Source: JAYWXI01 sp036016955
GTDB lineage: Bacteria > Bacteroidota > Bacteroidia > Flavobacteriales > Weeksellaceae
Reading direction: 5' to 3'
Assembly: GCF_036016955.1 (NCBI RefSeq)
Contig: NZ_JAYWXI010000006.1
Location: 80,130 to 144,129, forward strand
Length of the DNA: 64,000 nt
Shown here in pieces: positions 53,112-61,646 of the stretch. Both the position numbers and the translations under genes were made by a program. Under the pieces are notes generated by a model. It saw only the letters and a list, made by a program, of their open reading frames with translations, did no database searches and had not been told where the DNA came from. Every line of letters begins with the position of its first letter. Position 1 is the first letter of the stretch.

Positions 53112-54419
53112 CTATACCGCAGCTTTATTCTTAGGTTTTATAAACAGGGTAAGTACTGCCGCTATTAGAAGCGAAACGCCTGCAAATGTGATGGCATTGC
53201 GAGGATCATTATTCAGAAAATGTTTTAAAATAAACCCGAACGAAAGATTTTGGAAAATCATTGGTAAAACAATCATCATGTTGATAATCCCCATATACAC
53301 CCCATACCGCTCCTTAGGAATATCACTCACAACCATCAAATAGGGAATCCCCATCATGCTCGCCCAGCCAATACCGAAGCCTGTAATGGCAAAAAACAAA
53401 AGGTTTTTGTTTTCGATGTGAGGGAACGCCAAAAAACCTATGGCTGCCAACAATAAACAACCCGCATGCACCATCTTAGGACTGTATTTCTTAGCAAAAC
53501 CTACCAGAATAAACGCCGTTAAAAAAGTAACAATATTATACCACCCGTTTACCAGTCCCGTCCAACTTACCGCCTGCTCATAAGCCGCCGCATTACTTTT
53601 TGGTGTGGCTCCCCATACCGATAAAGCGATACTCTTGGACGAATTTTGCCAATAACAAAACAAAGCATACCACTGGAAAACATACACCAAAGCCAACTGC
53701 CACATCACTCTGGGCATCTCCCAAACTGCCGAAAAAATTTCCTTCAAAGGAGCCCAGACCCCACCTTCCTGCTTACGCATCGCCTGGAGTTCTTCTTCTG
53801 TGGGAGGAATTTCTTTTGTCGTCTTCATCGTCCAAAGAATAGACCCCAACGAGCAAACGGCCCCTAAGAAGAAAGACGCATAAACCCATGTAGGCAAAGA
53901 ACCGGTTTTTCCTATAAAAATTAACGGAAATATAAATAAGGATAAATTAGCCAGCGTTTGCCCGAATCCTGTAAAAAAGCTCTGCATTTGAAACCCTAAA
54001 GGCTGTTGTTCTTCCACCAATTTATCAGCGACAAAAGCACGATAAGGCTCCATGGCCATATTATTCCCTGCATCCAAAATCCACAAAAGCCCCGCCGCCA
54101 TCCAAAGCGTACTACTAAAAGGGTAAGCCAGCAAACACAGACTGCACAAAAGCGCCCCCAAGAAAAAGTAGGGCTTTCTTCGGCCGAAACGAGGATACCA
54201 TGTCTTATCGCTCATCGCTCCGATAATCGGCTGAACGATAAGCCCCGTAACCGGCCCCGCTAAATTAAGCAGAGGAATCTCATCCGGCGAAGCACCCAAA
54301 AAATCATAAATGGGATTTACCGCACTCTGTTGCAGCCCAAAACTGTACTGGATTCCGAAAAAACCCACGTTCATATTGAGTATCTGCCAAAAATTAAGCC
54401 TTATTTTATTCATGACCAA
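53112..54419 (-). CDS. SLC45-family MFS sugar transporter
   Basis: 435 residues with about 12 transmembrane helices. N-terminal NMNVGFFGIQYSFGLQQSAVNP and LNLAGPVTGLIVQPIIGAMSD plus the loop motif RFGRRKPYF are typical of the SLC45/sucrose-proton symporter group of the major facilitator superfamily. Predicted to import sucrose or a maltose-type disaccharide with protons across the inner membrane. First gene after the large TonB receptor; 17 bases before the hydrolase gene. Confidence 0.88.
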   Translation of the reverse strand: MVMNKIRLNFWQILNMNVGFFGIQYSFGLQQSAVNPIYDFLGASPDEIPLLNLAGPVTGLIVQPIIGAMSDKTWYPRFGRRKPYFFLGALLCSLCLLAYPFSSTLWMAAGLLWILDAGNNMAMEPYRAFVADKLVEEQQPLGFQMQSFFTGFGQTLANLSLFIFPLIFIGKTGSLPTWVYASFFLGAVCSLGSILWTMKTTKEIPPTEEELQAMRKQEGGVWAPLKEIFSAVWEMPRVMWQLALVYVFQWYALFCYWQNSSKSIALSVWGATPKSNAAAYEQAVSWTGLVNGWYNIVTFLTAFILVGFAKKYSPKMVHAGCLLLAAIGFLAFPHIENKNLLFFAITGFGIGWASMMGIPYLMVVSDIPKERYGVYMGIINMMIVLPMIFQNLSFGFILKHFLNNDPRNAITFAGVSLLIAAVLTLFIKPKNKAAV

Positions 54420-54438
54420 TTGGTTTCAAAAAGGAAAA

Positions 54439-54466
54439 TAATTCTCGGGGATTGCCCCGAGAATTA
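54439..54466 (-). terminator. Hairpin between the first TonB receptor gene and the transporter gene
   Basis: The 12-base stem TAATTCTCGGGG / CCCCGAGAATTA, followed on the minus strand by TTTTCC. The T tract is imperfect, so it may act as an attenuator that makes the receptor mRNA more abundant than the downstream genes. Confidence 0.55.
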
Positions 54467-54487
54467 CTCCGTTAAAAAAAATTCTAA

Positions 54488-57115
54488 TTAAAATTTATAC
54501 GCTAATGTAAGCGAAGTCGTTCTACCATTGATAGAACGGGCTCTCACGTAATTGGTCGCCCCCGCAGTAATCGAACCTTCTTCCGCCTCGGTGATACCTA
54601 TCGTGTTAAAGACGTTATTCACGTTAAGTGCCGCCGATAAATTTTTCACGACTTCCACCTTAACAAACGGATTAAAGTAAGCATACCCCGGCATAATCAA
54701 ACTGTTATTGTCCTGAGCATAAGAACTGGTGGTGCCTATCACGCTGAAGCCAAGCACATGCTGCTTATCGCCTCCAAATTTATATCCTGCATTTGCATTG
54801 TAAATAAGCGCCGCCTGTCTTCTAGGACGATTGCCTTCATAAACCGGATTAAGCACATCCCGTACAATTTTAGCATCCGTCCACGTCATACTTCCGCCCA
54901 AATCAAAATTGGAAATACGGTAATAGGCCTCTAGTTCTGCACCTATAGCACGGTATTTACGCTGAATTTCCCGAGGAGAGGCTCCTGCAAAATCCCAGTT
55001 CTGTTCGGTTGTATTCGCCATAAAACCTGTTGCAAATAACGATAGATCGCCTCTACGGTGCTTAAAGCCGATTTCCGTCTGTGTCACCCGATCGGCACTC
55101 AGCCCTTTAACGGCATTACCCGAAGCCAATATAGCCCCCGTGAATAAAAGACGATCGGCATTGGCCCGCCCACCTTTACTGTGGCGAACAAAAACAGACT
55201 GGTTAGGATTAAACATATAATTCGCTCCCAAAGAATACGAAAGATAGTTAAAATCATAGTTAATCGGTTTCTTATTTGCATAATCAATAACCGAAACACT
55301 GGCTTCGTTAGCCTCGATGATTCCGTTTTGATTGACATCCATCTCCACCTGCTTCGCTCCCGCATAAGATCCTCTCGCAGTACCAAAGTCGTATCGTGCA
55401 CTGGCATCAAAGTTCAGACGATCGCTCGCCTTGTACTCTCCACCAACGTAAGGCGCCTGAATATCGTATACCGCATCATAATTACGCGTACAGCAATTCC
55501 CCCACTGAGGAACCCCGTAAGCCAGCAGTCCGTTGGTCGAAAGGTTACCGGCATTCAAAAGTGCAGCATTATTGCCTTTCACCTCCATCAAATACGTGGT
55601 CCAAAGCCATGACATGGAAATATTCTGAACCGCGCGGTAATAACCTCCTGAGAAATTAAAATCGCCCAGTTTCTTGGTAATTTTAAAATCATTAGTGAAA
55701 TTATTAAAACTATGGATATCCACATCAAATAATGCCATCCGCATCGCCGGCCCCGAATACGTTTGTCCTGCATTAGGCCCGTTGGCATACGTCAACTGAT
55801 TAACGTTCAGCATTGTGGCATAACTATCCGCCGAACCTACACTATCCGGAAACGGAGAAACAAATCGTCCCGAAATAAAGTTCTGACGAAAACGTTCTTC
55901 CAACTTCCAACCACTGCCCAGGTTAAACGACAACTCCGCTCCAATGGCTGTACTAACCGGTCTCATACCATCCCGAAGCGAAGTCGTTCGAGGGCGCCCA
56001 TCCGCTCCAACCGAAAGCAAGTTATCCAAAAACAAAGCACTATGCTGGGTATCACGAAGCAAATTAAATCCGGCCAAAGAAGACCATTTCGGATCCGAGT
56101 TGGTTCCCGTAACTTGTGCAGGCATAGGCAAATACCCAATTGCACGATCGTTAAGGTGTTTGAAATAAAGACGAACGTATCCTTTATTAAAGGTCTTGGT
56201 AATATTCGCTTTAAACTGGCCGCCGTCATTACCGGCATACCCTGCCCGTCTCGGCCCTTCACCAACCCGATAAAAACCTCCCACATGCATACTGAGGGTA
56301 TTGGTAATCGGCATGCCGTATTCAAAATCCGTACGGTTATTCTGATAATCCAACCCCACGGTATGCATTAGGCTTCCGCCTTGTTTTTTGCCGTTTTTAC
56401 TAATGAAGTTGATGATACCCGCCGGGGAATTACTGGCCAGCGTCGAAGCCGAACCGCCTCGTATCGCCTCCACCCTGGAAACCGTCTGGTCATACCTTAA
56501 AAATATATCCGAATTTCCGAAAGCCACATCTCCAAACTGCATCACGGGAAGACCATCTTCGTGAAGTTGCAAAAACTTCCCTCCTCCAGATGCCACAGGA
56601 ATCCCCCTTACAGTAATATTGGCATTCCCTTCGCCTCCCGTCGATTCCGATTTTATCCCCGGAATGGAACGGAAAACTTCCGCTGTGGCTCTGGGAGCCG
56701 ATTGCTCCACAATTTCCGAATTCACAGAACTTACCGATACACTGGAGGCTATTTTGGACTTTGGATTAAGAACCCCTGTAATAACCACTTCTTGCACCTT
56801 CGCATATTTGTCCTCATCCATTACCACATCTAACACCAACACTTGCCCTTCCTGCAAAACCACCGTTTTTTTGGTCGTTTTATAGTCTTTCTGCGAAAAT
56901 ACCACATTCGTATTGCCCGGCTTCAGCCCCGAAAGAATATAGGAACCGCTACCGTCGGTAAACGACACTTGATCCGTCCCCTCAGCCGAAACGCTAACGC
57001 CGGCTACTGGTTTGCCATCGCCGTCCTTCACATACCCCTTGACGCTCTGAGCCCAAAAAGACTGAACCGCACAAGACATCAGAACCACCGATGCTATTTT
57101 AAATCTTTTATTCAT
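54488..57115 (-). CDS. TonB-dependent outer-membrane receptor, first gene of the sugar locus
   Basis: 875 residues. Signal peptide to about 22, CarboxypepD_reg domain (GYVKDGDGKPVAGVSV), TonB box region (VQEVVITGVLNP), plug domain (SAPRATAEVFRSIPGIKSESTGG, GNANITVRGIPVASG) and a barrel ending in TSLTLAYKF with the terminal Phe. It probably imports the sugar that the downstream SLC45 transporter, hydrolase and fructokinase handle, in the manner of TonB-type sucrose receptors of Xanthomonas. The promoter at 57139-57166 is a good fit to consensus. Confidence 0.87.
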   Translation of the reverse strand: MNKRFKIASVVLMSCAVQSFWAQSVKGYVKDGDGKPVAGVSVSAEGTDQVSFTDGSGSYILSGLKPGNTNVVFSQKDYKTTKKTVVLQEGQVLVLDVVMDEDKYAKVQEVVITGVLNPKSKIASSVSVSSVNSEIVEQSAPRATAEVFRSIPGIKSESTGGEGNANITVRGIPVASGGGKFLQLHEDGLPVMQFGDVAFGNSDIFLRYDQTVSRVEAIRGGSASTLASNSPAGIINFISKNGKKQGGSLMHTVGLDYQNNRTDFEYGMPITNTLSMHVGGFYRVGEGPRRAGYAGNDGGQFKANITKTFNKGYVRLYFKHLNDRAIGYLPMPAQVTGTNSDPKWSSLAGFNLLRDTQHSALFLDNLLSVGADGRPRTTSLRDGMRPVSTAIGAELSFNLGSGWKLEERFRQNFISGRFVSPFPDSVGSADSYATMLNVNQLTYANGPNAGQTYSGPAMRMALFDVDIHSFNNFTNDFKITKKLGDFNFSGGYYRAVQNISMSWLWTTYLMEVKGNNAALLNAGNLSTNGLLAYGVPQWGNCCTRNYDAVYDIQAPYVGGEYKASDRLNFDASARYDFGTARGSYAGAKQVEMDVNQNGIIEANEASVSVIDYANKKPINYDFNYLSYSLGANYMFNPNQSVFVRHSKGGRANADRLLFTGAILASGNAVKGLSADRVTQTEIGFKHRRGDLSLFATGFMANTTEQNWDFAGASPREIQRKYRAIGAELEAYYRISNFDLGGSMTWTDAKIVRDVLNPVYEGNRPRRQAALIYNANAGYKFGGDKQHVLGFSVIGTTSSYAQDNNSLIMPGYAYFNPFVKVEVVKNLSAALNVNNVFNTIGITEAEEGSITAGATNYVRARSINGRTTSLTLAYKF

Positions 57116-57138
57116 GTGTTGATTTTTTAATGTTAAAA

Positions 57139-57166
57139 CAAATATAAAAACTTATCGCATCCGCAA
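57139..57166 (-). promoter_or_regulatory. Promoter of the sugar-locus TonB receptor
   Basis: Minus-strand TTG, 17 bases, TATATTTG; 24 bases before the ATG at 57115. No operator is recognised. Confidence 0.65.
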
Positions 57167-57461
57167 TCATTTTTTCATTCTGATAACACACAAACAGAAA
57201 AACAACCTTCTTTCTACATCAAAAACAATCTTAAAAAGTATTTTTTCAATTTCATTCAAAATAAAAAACGTTCATAAAACCATAAGTCTGCCATTTTGAA
57301 TTTCAGTTTTACAATCGCCCATCCCAAGGAAAAAACAAAACACCAAACGCTTGATATACAGCAATTTAATACAAAGCTCATCCAATACCATACTCTCCAA
57401 AGAAAATCCATCCGCCATCCGCCCCGCCCAAAAACAATCCCCAAAAAACATTCAAGCAAAA

Positions 57462-57491
57462 AAAATCAACCCCGAATTGAGGTTGACTTTT
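57462..57491 (-). terminator. Terminator after the ribB-like gene
   Basis: The pair AGTCAACC / GGTTGATT on the minus strand closes a hairpin followed by a long T run, about 25 bases past the stop at 57518. Confidence 0.7.
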
Positions 57492-57517
57492 TTATTTCCA
57501 TATCAAAAATAACTCGA

Positions 57518-58639
57518 CTAAAGGGCTACCATTTCGGTTACTTCCACCTCATAACCGCCTACCTGAGGTCTGATATTAGGATTCTGAGTAATAACCCGGA
57601 ATTTATTAATCCCCAAATTTTTCAGAATCTGAGTGCCTATTCCGTAGTCCCTAAAATTAGACGCCAGCGTCGGACGATCCTCCTGCCCGTCCTGATAATC
57701 CAAAAACTGCTGCAGCTTGCGAAGCGTATTCTCCGTATTGGAAACGTTATTAATGAAAATCACGGCGCCTTTCCCTTCATCATTAATCATCTTGGTTACT
57801 TTTTCCAACAGAGGTTTCTCCCCGTTCGTCAAGCGGCTAAGCACATCAAAATAAGAATTGGAAGCCTGAACCCGCACCAGAACCGGCTCATCCGCACTCC
57901 ATATTCCTTTCGTCAAAGCAAAATGAATTTGGTCGGTGCTGGTTTCCCGAAACGCATAAAAATCAAATTCGCCATAATGCGTTTGAACCCGACGCTCTTC
58001 AATTCTTTCAATCAAATTCCCCTTCTGAAGTTGATAATGAATCAAATCTTCTATCGAAACGATTTTAAGATCGTGCTTTTTCGCCAACGCCACCAATTCG
58101 GGCAAACGAGCCATCGTCCCGTCGTCGTTCATGATTTCACAAATCACTCCGCCTTCTTTCAACCCCGCCAAACGCGTCAGGTCAATCGCAGCCTCCGTAT
58201 GCCCGGCTCTTTTAAGAACGCCTCCCTTTTTGGCTCGCAGCGGAAAAATATGCCCCGGCCTCATAAAATCAGTCGGTTTGGTTTTCTCATCCATCAAGGC
58301 CAAAATCGTCTTGGAACGATCGCTCGCCGAAATCCCCGTCGAAACCCCCTCGCCCATCAAATCAATCGAAACCGTAAATGCCGTCTCCTTAGGATCGCTA
58401 CTTCGGGAAACCATCACCTCCAGCCCCAGCTCATCACAACGTTTCTCGGGAAGCGGCGTACAGATTAGCCCCCGCCCGTAAATGGTCATAAAATTAATGA
58501 TTTCCGGCGTTGTCAATTCCGCCGCAGAAAGGAAATCCCCCTCGTTCTCCCTATTTTCATCATCCACCACAATGATAATTTTACCTTGTTTTAAATCTTC
58601 GATGGCTTCAGGAATGGTATTCAATCGTATGTCAGACAT
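57518..58639 (-). CDS. ribB: 3,4-dihydroxy-2-butanone-4-phosphate synthase fused to a degenerate GTP cyclohydrolase II domain
   Basis: 373 residues from MSDIRLNTIPEA. The N-terminal 200 residues are RibB: VDDENRENEGDFLSAAE, CTPLPEKRCDELGLEVM, RRAGHT-type segment KRAGHTEAAIDL and CEIMNDDGTMARL, all catalytic features of conversion of ribulose-5-phosphate. The C-terminal part keeps the RibA frame (HYGEFDFYAF, DYGIGTQILKNLG) but has no cysteine at all: the three zinc Cys of active GTP cyclohydrolase II are replaced (VQASNSYFDVLSRLTNG) and the catalytic QEGRGIGL is absent (INNVSNTENTL). So only the RibB half should be active. A second, working ribA must exist elsewhere if the pathway is complete. 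Confidence 0.9.
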   Translation of the reverse strand: MSDIRLNTIPEAIEDLKQGKIIIVVDDENRENEGDFLSAAELTTPEIINFMTIYGRGLICTPLPEKRCDELGLEVMVSRSSDPKETAFTVSIDLMGEGVSTGISASDRSKTILALMDEKTKPTDFMRPGHIFPLRAKKGGVLKRAGHTEAAIDLTRLAGLKEGGVICEIMNDDGTMARLPELVALAKKHDLKIVSIEDLIHYQLQKGNLIERIEERRVQTHYGEFDFYAFRETSTDQIHFALTKGIWSADEPVLVRVQASNSYFDVLSRLTNGEKPLLEKVTKMINDEGKGAVIFINNVSNTENTLRKLQQFLDYQDGQEDRPTLASNFRDYGIGTQILKNLGINKFRVITQNPNIRPQVGGYEVEVTEMVAL

Positions 58640-58727
58640 GTGCATTATTTAATAAACCACAAATATAATACAGGATTGCCCTTCAAAAAAATTTAATTCT
58701 TTATTCCTACATACCATTTTTTTTTAT

Positions 58728-58735
58728 TACCTTTG
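58728..58735 (+). promoter_or_regulatory. Promoter box before tRNA-Cys
   Basis: TACCTTTG, 20 bases before the tRNA. Confidence 0.5.
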
Positions 58736-58755
58736 CAATCCAAAACAAAAAGAAC

Positions 58756-58826
58756 GGTTCCATGGCCGAGTGGTTAGGCAGAGGTCTGCAAAACCTTGTA
58801 CAGCGGTTCGAATCCGCTTGGAACCT
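58756..58826 (+). tRNA. tRNA-Cys (anticodon GCA)
   Basis: Acceptor GGTTCCA pairs with TGGAACC, discriminator T (U73 is an identity element of tRNA-Cys), anticodon loop CTGCAAA gives GCA, T loop GGTTCGAATCC. CCA is not encoded. Confidence 0.95.
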
Positions 58827-58827
58827 C

Positions 58828-58866
58828 AAAAGATACTTTCAGCACCGAAAGTATCTTTTTTGTTTT
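58828..58866 (+). terminator. Terminator after tRNA-Cys
   Basis: Perfect 13-base stem AAAAGATACTTTC / GAAAGTATCTTTT and a T run. Confidence 0.85.
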
Positions 58867-58922
58867 CTTACCTTACGGCCTTTGCAAAAGATTCCTTATT
58901 TTTAGTTTTTTTAAATGCACCC

Positions 58923-60542
58923 ATGTTCCACATTCTGTTTACATCCATTTTAATCTCTGTGGTTTTCTTCGGTTACGGAAAATTGTTTGAGAAACTTTTC
59001 GGTAAACTTTTCGAAGGCATCGCCGCCACCATGATTACAGGCATTTTAAGCCTAACCGTACTCTGGAGCTGCTTAGCCTTCTTCGCTCCCCTAAATGACA
59101 AAGTGGAAATCCTCTCTATTCTTTTAGGGTTGGCGTCGTTGTTCTATTTCAATAGTCATCGCCAATTAACAAAATTCTTACGCCAGCATCTCACTCTTCT
59201 GATTCCTTCGATGCTCCTCATTGCTTTTGTAGGCGCCTTCTACCCTTACATTTTGGATCATTTCGGTTATTACGTTCCTTCTATCCAATGGCTCAACCGA
59301 TTCGGACTCACCCAAGGGCTGGCCAATTTCGAGTTAAACCTAGCCCAAATGTCCCCTTGGCATATCCTTCAAGCAGGGCTTTCCCATTGGGCAGATCCAT
59401 ATCTGCGCCTAAACCCCTTGCTTTTAATGATTTATATTACATATGCCCTCGAAAAAAAACGATGGATTCATTTTATTTTCGTCCCAGTTCTTCTTCTTTT
59501 CGCCCAATCTCCCAGCCCCGATCTGCCCGTGATCGTTTTTGCCCTGATTGTGCTGGACGAAACATTACACTCCACGAAACCTCAAAATCTTCTCCCCTTG
59601 GCCATATTGGCTTTCACCATCAAACCCACCATTTTATGGCTGCCCTTATTCACGTTTACCGCCGCCATCTACGACCGCTCGCTCACCAAAAAAGCACTTG
59701 CGGGAAGTTTTTTCCTCTTCAGTCTTTTCGTCTTCAAAAACCTGTGGCTCTTCGCCTATCCCATTTTTCCCGTTCAAATCGGTGGTCTCGGGCTGGATTG
59801 GACCCCCGATAAAGCCATTCTCCATTCGTCCTCGGTTATCGCAGCAGAAAAAACCTTCGACATGCAGTACTCCTACGACGAAATAAAACAATTTACCACC
59901 TGGGAATTTCTATACCATTGGCTCACCCTAAAAGGATTGAAAGCCTTTTTCAACACCGGCCTGATCGTTACCATAGCCCTACTGCCATTAGCCCTAAAAC
60001 CTTGGAAAAACCGCCTATTCTTATTTCTCTACCTGACCTTGGTTCTAAAAGCCGTTCTGATTCTCTTGTTTTCTGCCCAATACCGATTCTTCATCGACGT
60101 TTTTTTCGTGGCGGCCTTCGTATTGTTCTATGCAAAAATTTCCAAAGCCCAAGCCCTGACTTCGGCCGGTATTGCAACCTTCGTTTTAATCGTCAACCTC
60201 GCCTTCCCTCAAATCCTCAAACAAGCTCTGCCCAGCTTCCACCTCGGAAAATACATGCAAGGATTTGAATGGCGCCAATTCCTAACCCCTTCCCACTTTC
60301 AACTAAACCAATACGAAACCCATCAGATAGGCAATCTGAAATTCAACGTAGTGAAGCATTACCCGCTTTGTTTCGACACTCCGCAACCCGCCATCACGCC
60401 CTATCTGCTTCATCAATACCATCATCTCGGCATCTTCCCACAATGTTCCGACAGCCGAATCGAGCAAGGACTGGTAACGAAAAAACTCACCCCCGAACAA
60501 AAAAAACAACTGGAAGCCATCCTAAAAAGCTATTCCCACTGA
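58923..60542 (+). CDS. Polytopic membrane protein, LIC_10190-like (glycan-related)
   Basis: 539 residues from MFHILFTSILISVV. Many transmembrane helices throughout the N-terminal 470 residues. The central motif DHFGYYVPSIQWLNRFGLTQ and later FKNLWLFAYPIFP resemble the LIC_10190 family, polytopic proteins thought to act in surface-glycan assembly, somewhat like GT-C glycosyltransferases. The C-terminal 80 residues are soluble. The ATG at 58923 is the first after the tRNA-Cys terminator. No neighbour confirms a role. Confidence 0.65.
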   Translation: MFHILFTSILISVVFFGYGKLFEKLFGKLFEGIAATMITGILSLTVLWSCLAFFAPLNDKVEILSILLGLASLFYFNSHRQLTKFLRQHLTLLIPSMLLIAFVGAFYPYILDHFGYYVPSIQWLNRFGLTQGLANFELNLAQMSPWHILQAGLSHWADPYLRLNPLLLMIYITYALEKKRWIHFIFVPVLLLFAQSPSPDLPVIVFALIVLDETLHSTKPQNLLPLAILAFTIKPTILWLPLFTFTAAIYDRSLTKKALAGSFFLFSLFVFKNLWLFAYPIFPVQIGGLGLDWTPDKAILHSSSVIAAEKTFDMQYSYDEIKQFTTWEFLYHWLTLKGLKAFFNTGLIVTIALLPLALKPWKNRLFLFLYLTLVLKAVLILLFSAQYRFFIDVFFVAAFVLFYAKISKAQALTSAGIATFVLIVNLAFPQILKQALPSFHLGKYMQGFEWRQFLTPSHFQLNQYETHQIGNLKFNVVKHYPLCFDTPQPAITPYLLHQYHHLGIFPQCSDSRIEQGLVTKKLTPEQKKQLEAILKSYSH

Positions 60543-60545
60543 AAA

Positions 60546-60575
60546 AAATCCATTTCCTGACTTGGAAATGGATTT
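60546..60575 (-). terminator. Terminator of the minus-strand gene at 60608
   Basis: The perfect 12-base stem AAATCCATTTCC / GGAAATGGATTT with loop TGACTT runs into seven T on the minus strand. Confidence 0.75.
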
Positions 60576-60607
60576 AGAAACCAAGAAATAAGATCTTATT
60601 CCTATAT

Positions 60608-61069
60608 TTAGGCGTCTTGAGACGGTTGTTCTTCCTCTTTTTTCGCCGTTACTATATTGTAAACAAAAAGAACCACAATAATCCCCAAAATTACCAAAAC
60701 TCCGAGGTGCTTATCCATAAAACTTAAACTTTTAAGTTCTTCGGCCGGAGCCAATTTATTGGCTTTAATAATACCGTCCACCTCTTCCGGAGTCAATTCG
60801 TAGTAAACATCATCCCGCTTCGAGCTAAGCCCTACTATCACAGGGTCTTTTGTAATCCAATACGGCATGCCCGCAATTTGAAATTGCTCGTAAATCACCC
60901 CTAGATTCAAATGATCATTAGTGCCTTCAATCGCATACTCTTCCGTCTTGGGAAGCTCTGCCAACAATTTCATTTTTTCGGCCTTTCCGAAAGTAATGAA
61001 TTTCGCCTGCATCTGTACTGAAAACAAACCGGCAACCAGTAAACACAGCCCGAAGAATAACTTTTTAAT
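60608..61069 (-). CDS. Small membrane-anchored protein with ATT in place of a start ATG
   Basis: Translated from the ATT at 61069 the product has a good signal or anchor peptide (KKLFFGLCLLVAGLF), then FITFGKAEKM, LAELPKTEEYAIEGTNDH, a C-terminal transmembrane helix (HLGVLVILGIIVVLFVYNIV) and a Lys/Glu tail, 153 residues in all. No ATG lies in frame before the signal: the frame upstream has a TAA within a few codons. A TTG at 61027 is possible but would remove most of the signal peptide. Either a rare ATT start is used or the start codon was lost. No function is recognised. Confidence 0.6.
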   Translation of the reverse strand: MKKLFFGLCLLVAGLFSVQMQAKFITFGKAEKMKLLAELPKTEEYAIEGTNDHLNLGVIYEQFQIAGMPYWITKDPVIVGLSSKRDDVYYELTPEEVDGIIKANKLAPAEELKSLSFMDKHLGVLVILGIIVVLFVYNIVTAKKEEEQPSQDA

Positions 61070-61108
61070 AGTATAAAAAATTTAAAGTGTTATTTTTGAG
61101 AATTAAGG

Positions 61109-61477
61109 TTAAGAGGTCTTTCTATTTTCCGCAAGAATTTCCTTGAGAAGTTGCTCACTATCTACCAGCTCATCCCCAAGAAAAAAATTATAACCGATCA
61201 CCATAAATTTTTCTTGCACCCCTCGTTTTTCCATGGTTACCCAATTGTAAGTGTCCTTTCGGGCCCGAACCCCCGTTTCCGAAATCTGAATATGTTTCGC
61301 ATCGTGAAAACTCATCGTTTTCACCTCCTTGAGCTCCGTTAGTTCATAAATTTTCTCCGGACGAAAGTACTTCTTCAGATGCAAACGATTGTTTTTGATT
61401 TCCGCCTTGCACATCGTCCACCAAACCCATAGAAAGAGGAAGACTAAAGTCCCAAAAATTAAACTGAAGATAAGCAT
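61109..61477 (-). CDS. Small membrane protein with a PH-like soluble domain
   Basis: 122 residues: one N-terminal transmembrane helix (about 2-22) followed by KYFRPEKIYELTELKEVKTMSFH, a beta-rich region like bacterial PH (DUF304-type) domains. The start overlaps the end of the upstream 50-residue gene by 19 bases, so translation is coupled. Function unknown. Confidence 0.6.
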   Translation of the reverse strand: MLIFSLIFGTLVFLFLWVWWTMCKAEIKNNRLHLKKYFRPEKIYELTELKEVKTMSFHDAKHIQISETGVRARKDTYNWVTMEKRGVQEKFMVIGYNFFLGDELVDSEQLLKEILAENRKTS

Positions 61478-61611
61478 TTAAGCCCGCCGTGATCCCCACC
61501 CAAAAGAATGAAAAACATAAGGGCAAAAACGGGAGGCATCACGATAAGCCCTGCCCAAAAATTCAAATCCGTGTATTTTCCGGAGAATTTCACGTTAGGA
61601 TACTGTTTCAT
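61459..61611 (-). CDS. 50-residue membrane protein, coupled to the next gene
   Basis: MKQYPNVKFSGKYTDLNFWA then two hydrophobic segments (residues 18-37). The stop codon (61461-61459) lies inside the next gene, giving a 19-base overlap; the frame after it carries no continuation. Probably a partner of the protein at 61109. No family recognised. Confidence 0.5.
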   Translation of the reverse strand: MKQYPNVKFSGKYTDLNFWAGLIVMPPVFALMFFILLGGDHGGLKCLSSV

Positions 61612-61646
61612 TATAAAACAATATTTTTTTGAATTCCCTCAATTCC

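Larger units (their letters stand above)
57116..57517. other. 402-base intergenic region between the sugar locus and ribB
   Basis: Contains a promoter for the TonB receptor (minus-strand TTG 57166-57164, 17 bases, TATATTTG 57146-57139) and a terminator for the ribB-like gene. The rest is AT-rich; the open frame at 57256-57459 has no features of a gene. Confidence 0.6.

Noticed and set aside
57256..57459. 67-residue minus-strand frame rich in Trp/Cys/Phe
   Set aside because: AT-rich spacer with no conserved features and no promoter; unlikely to be a gene.
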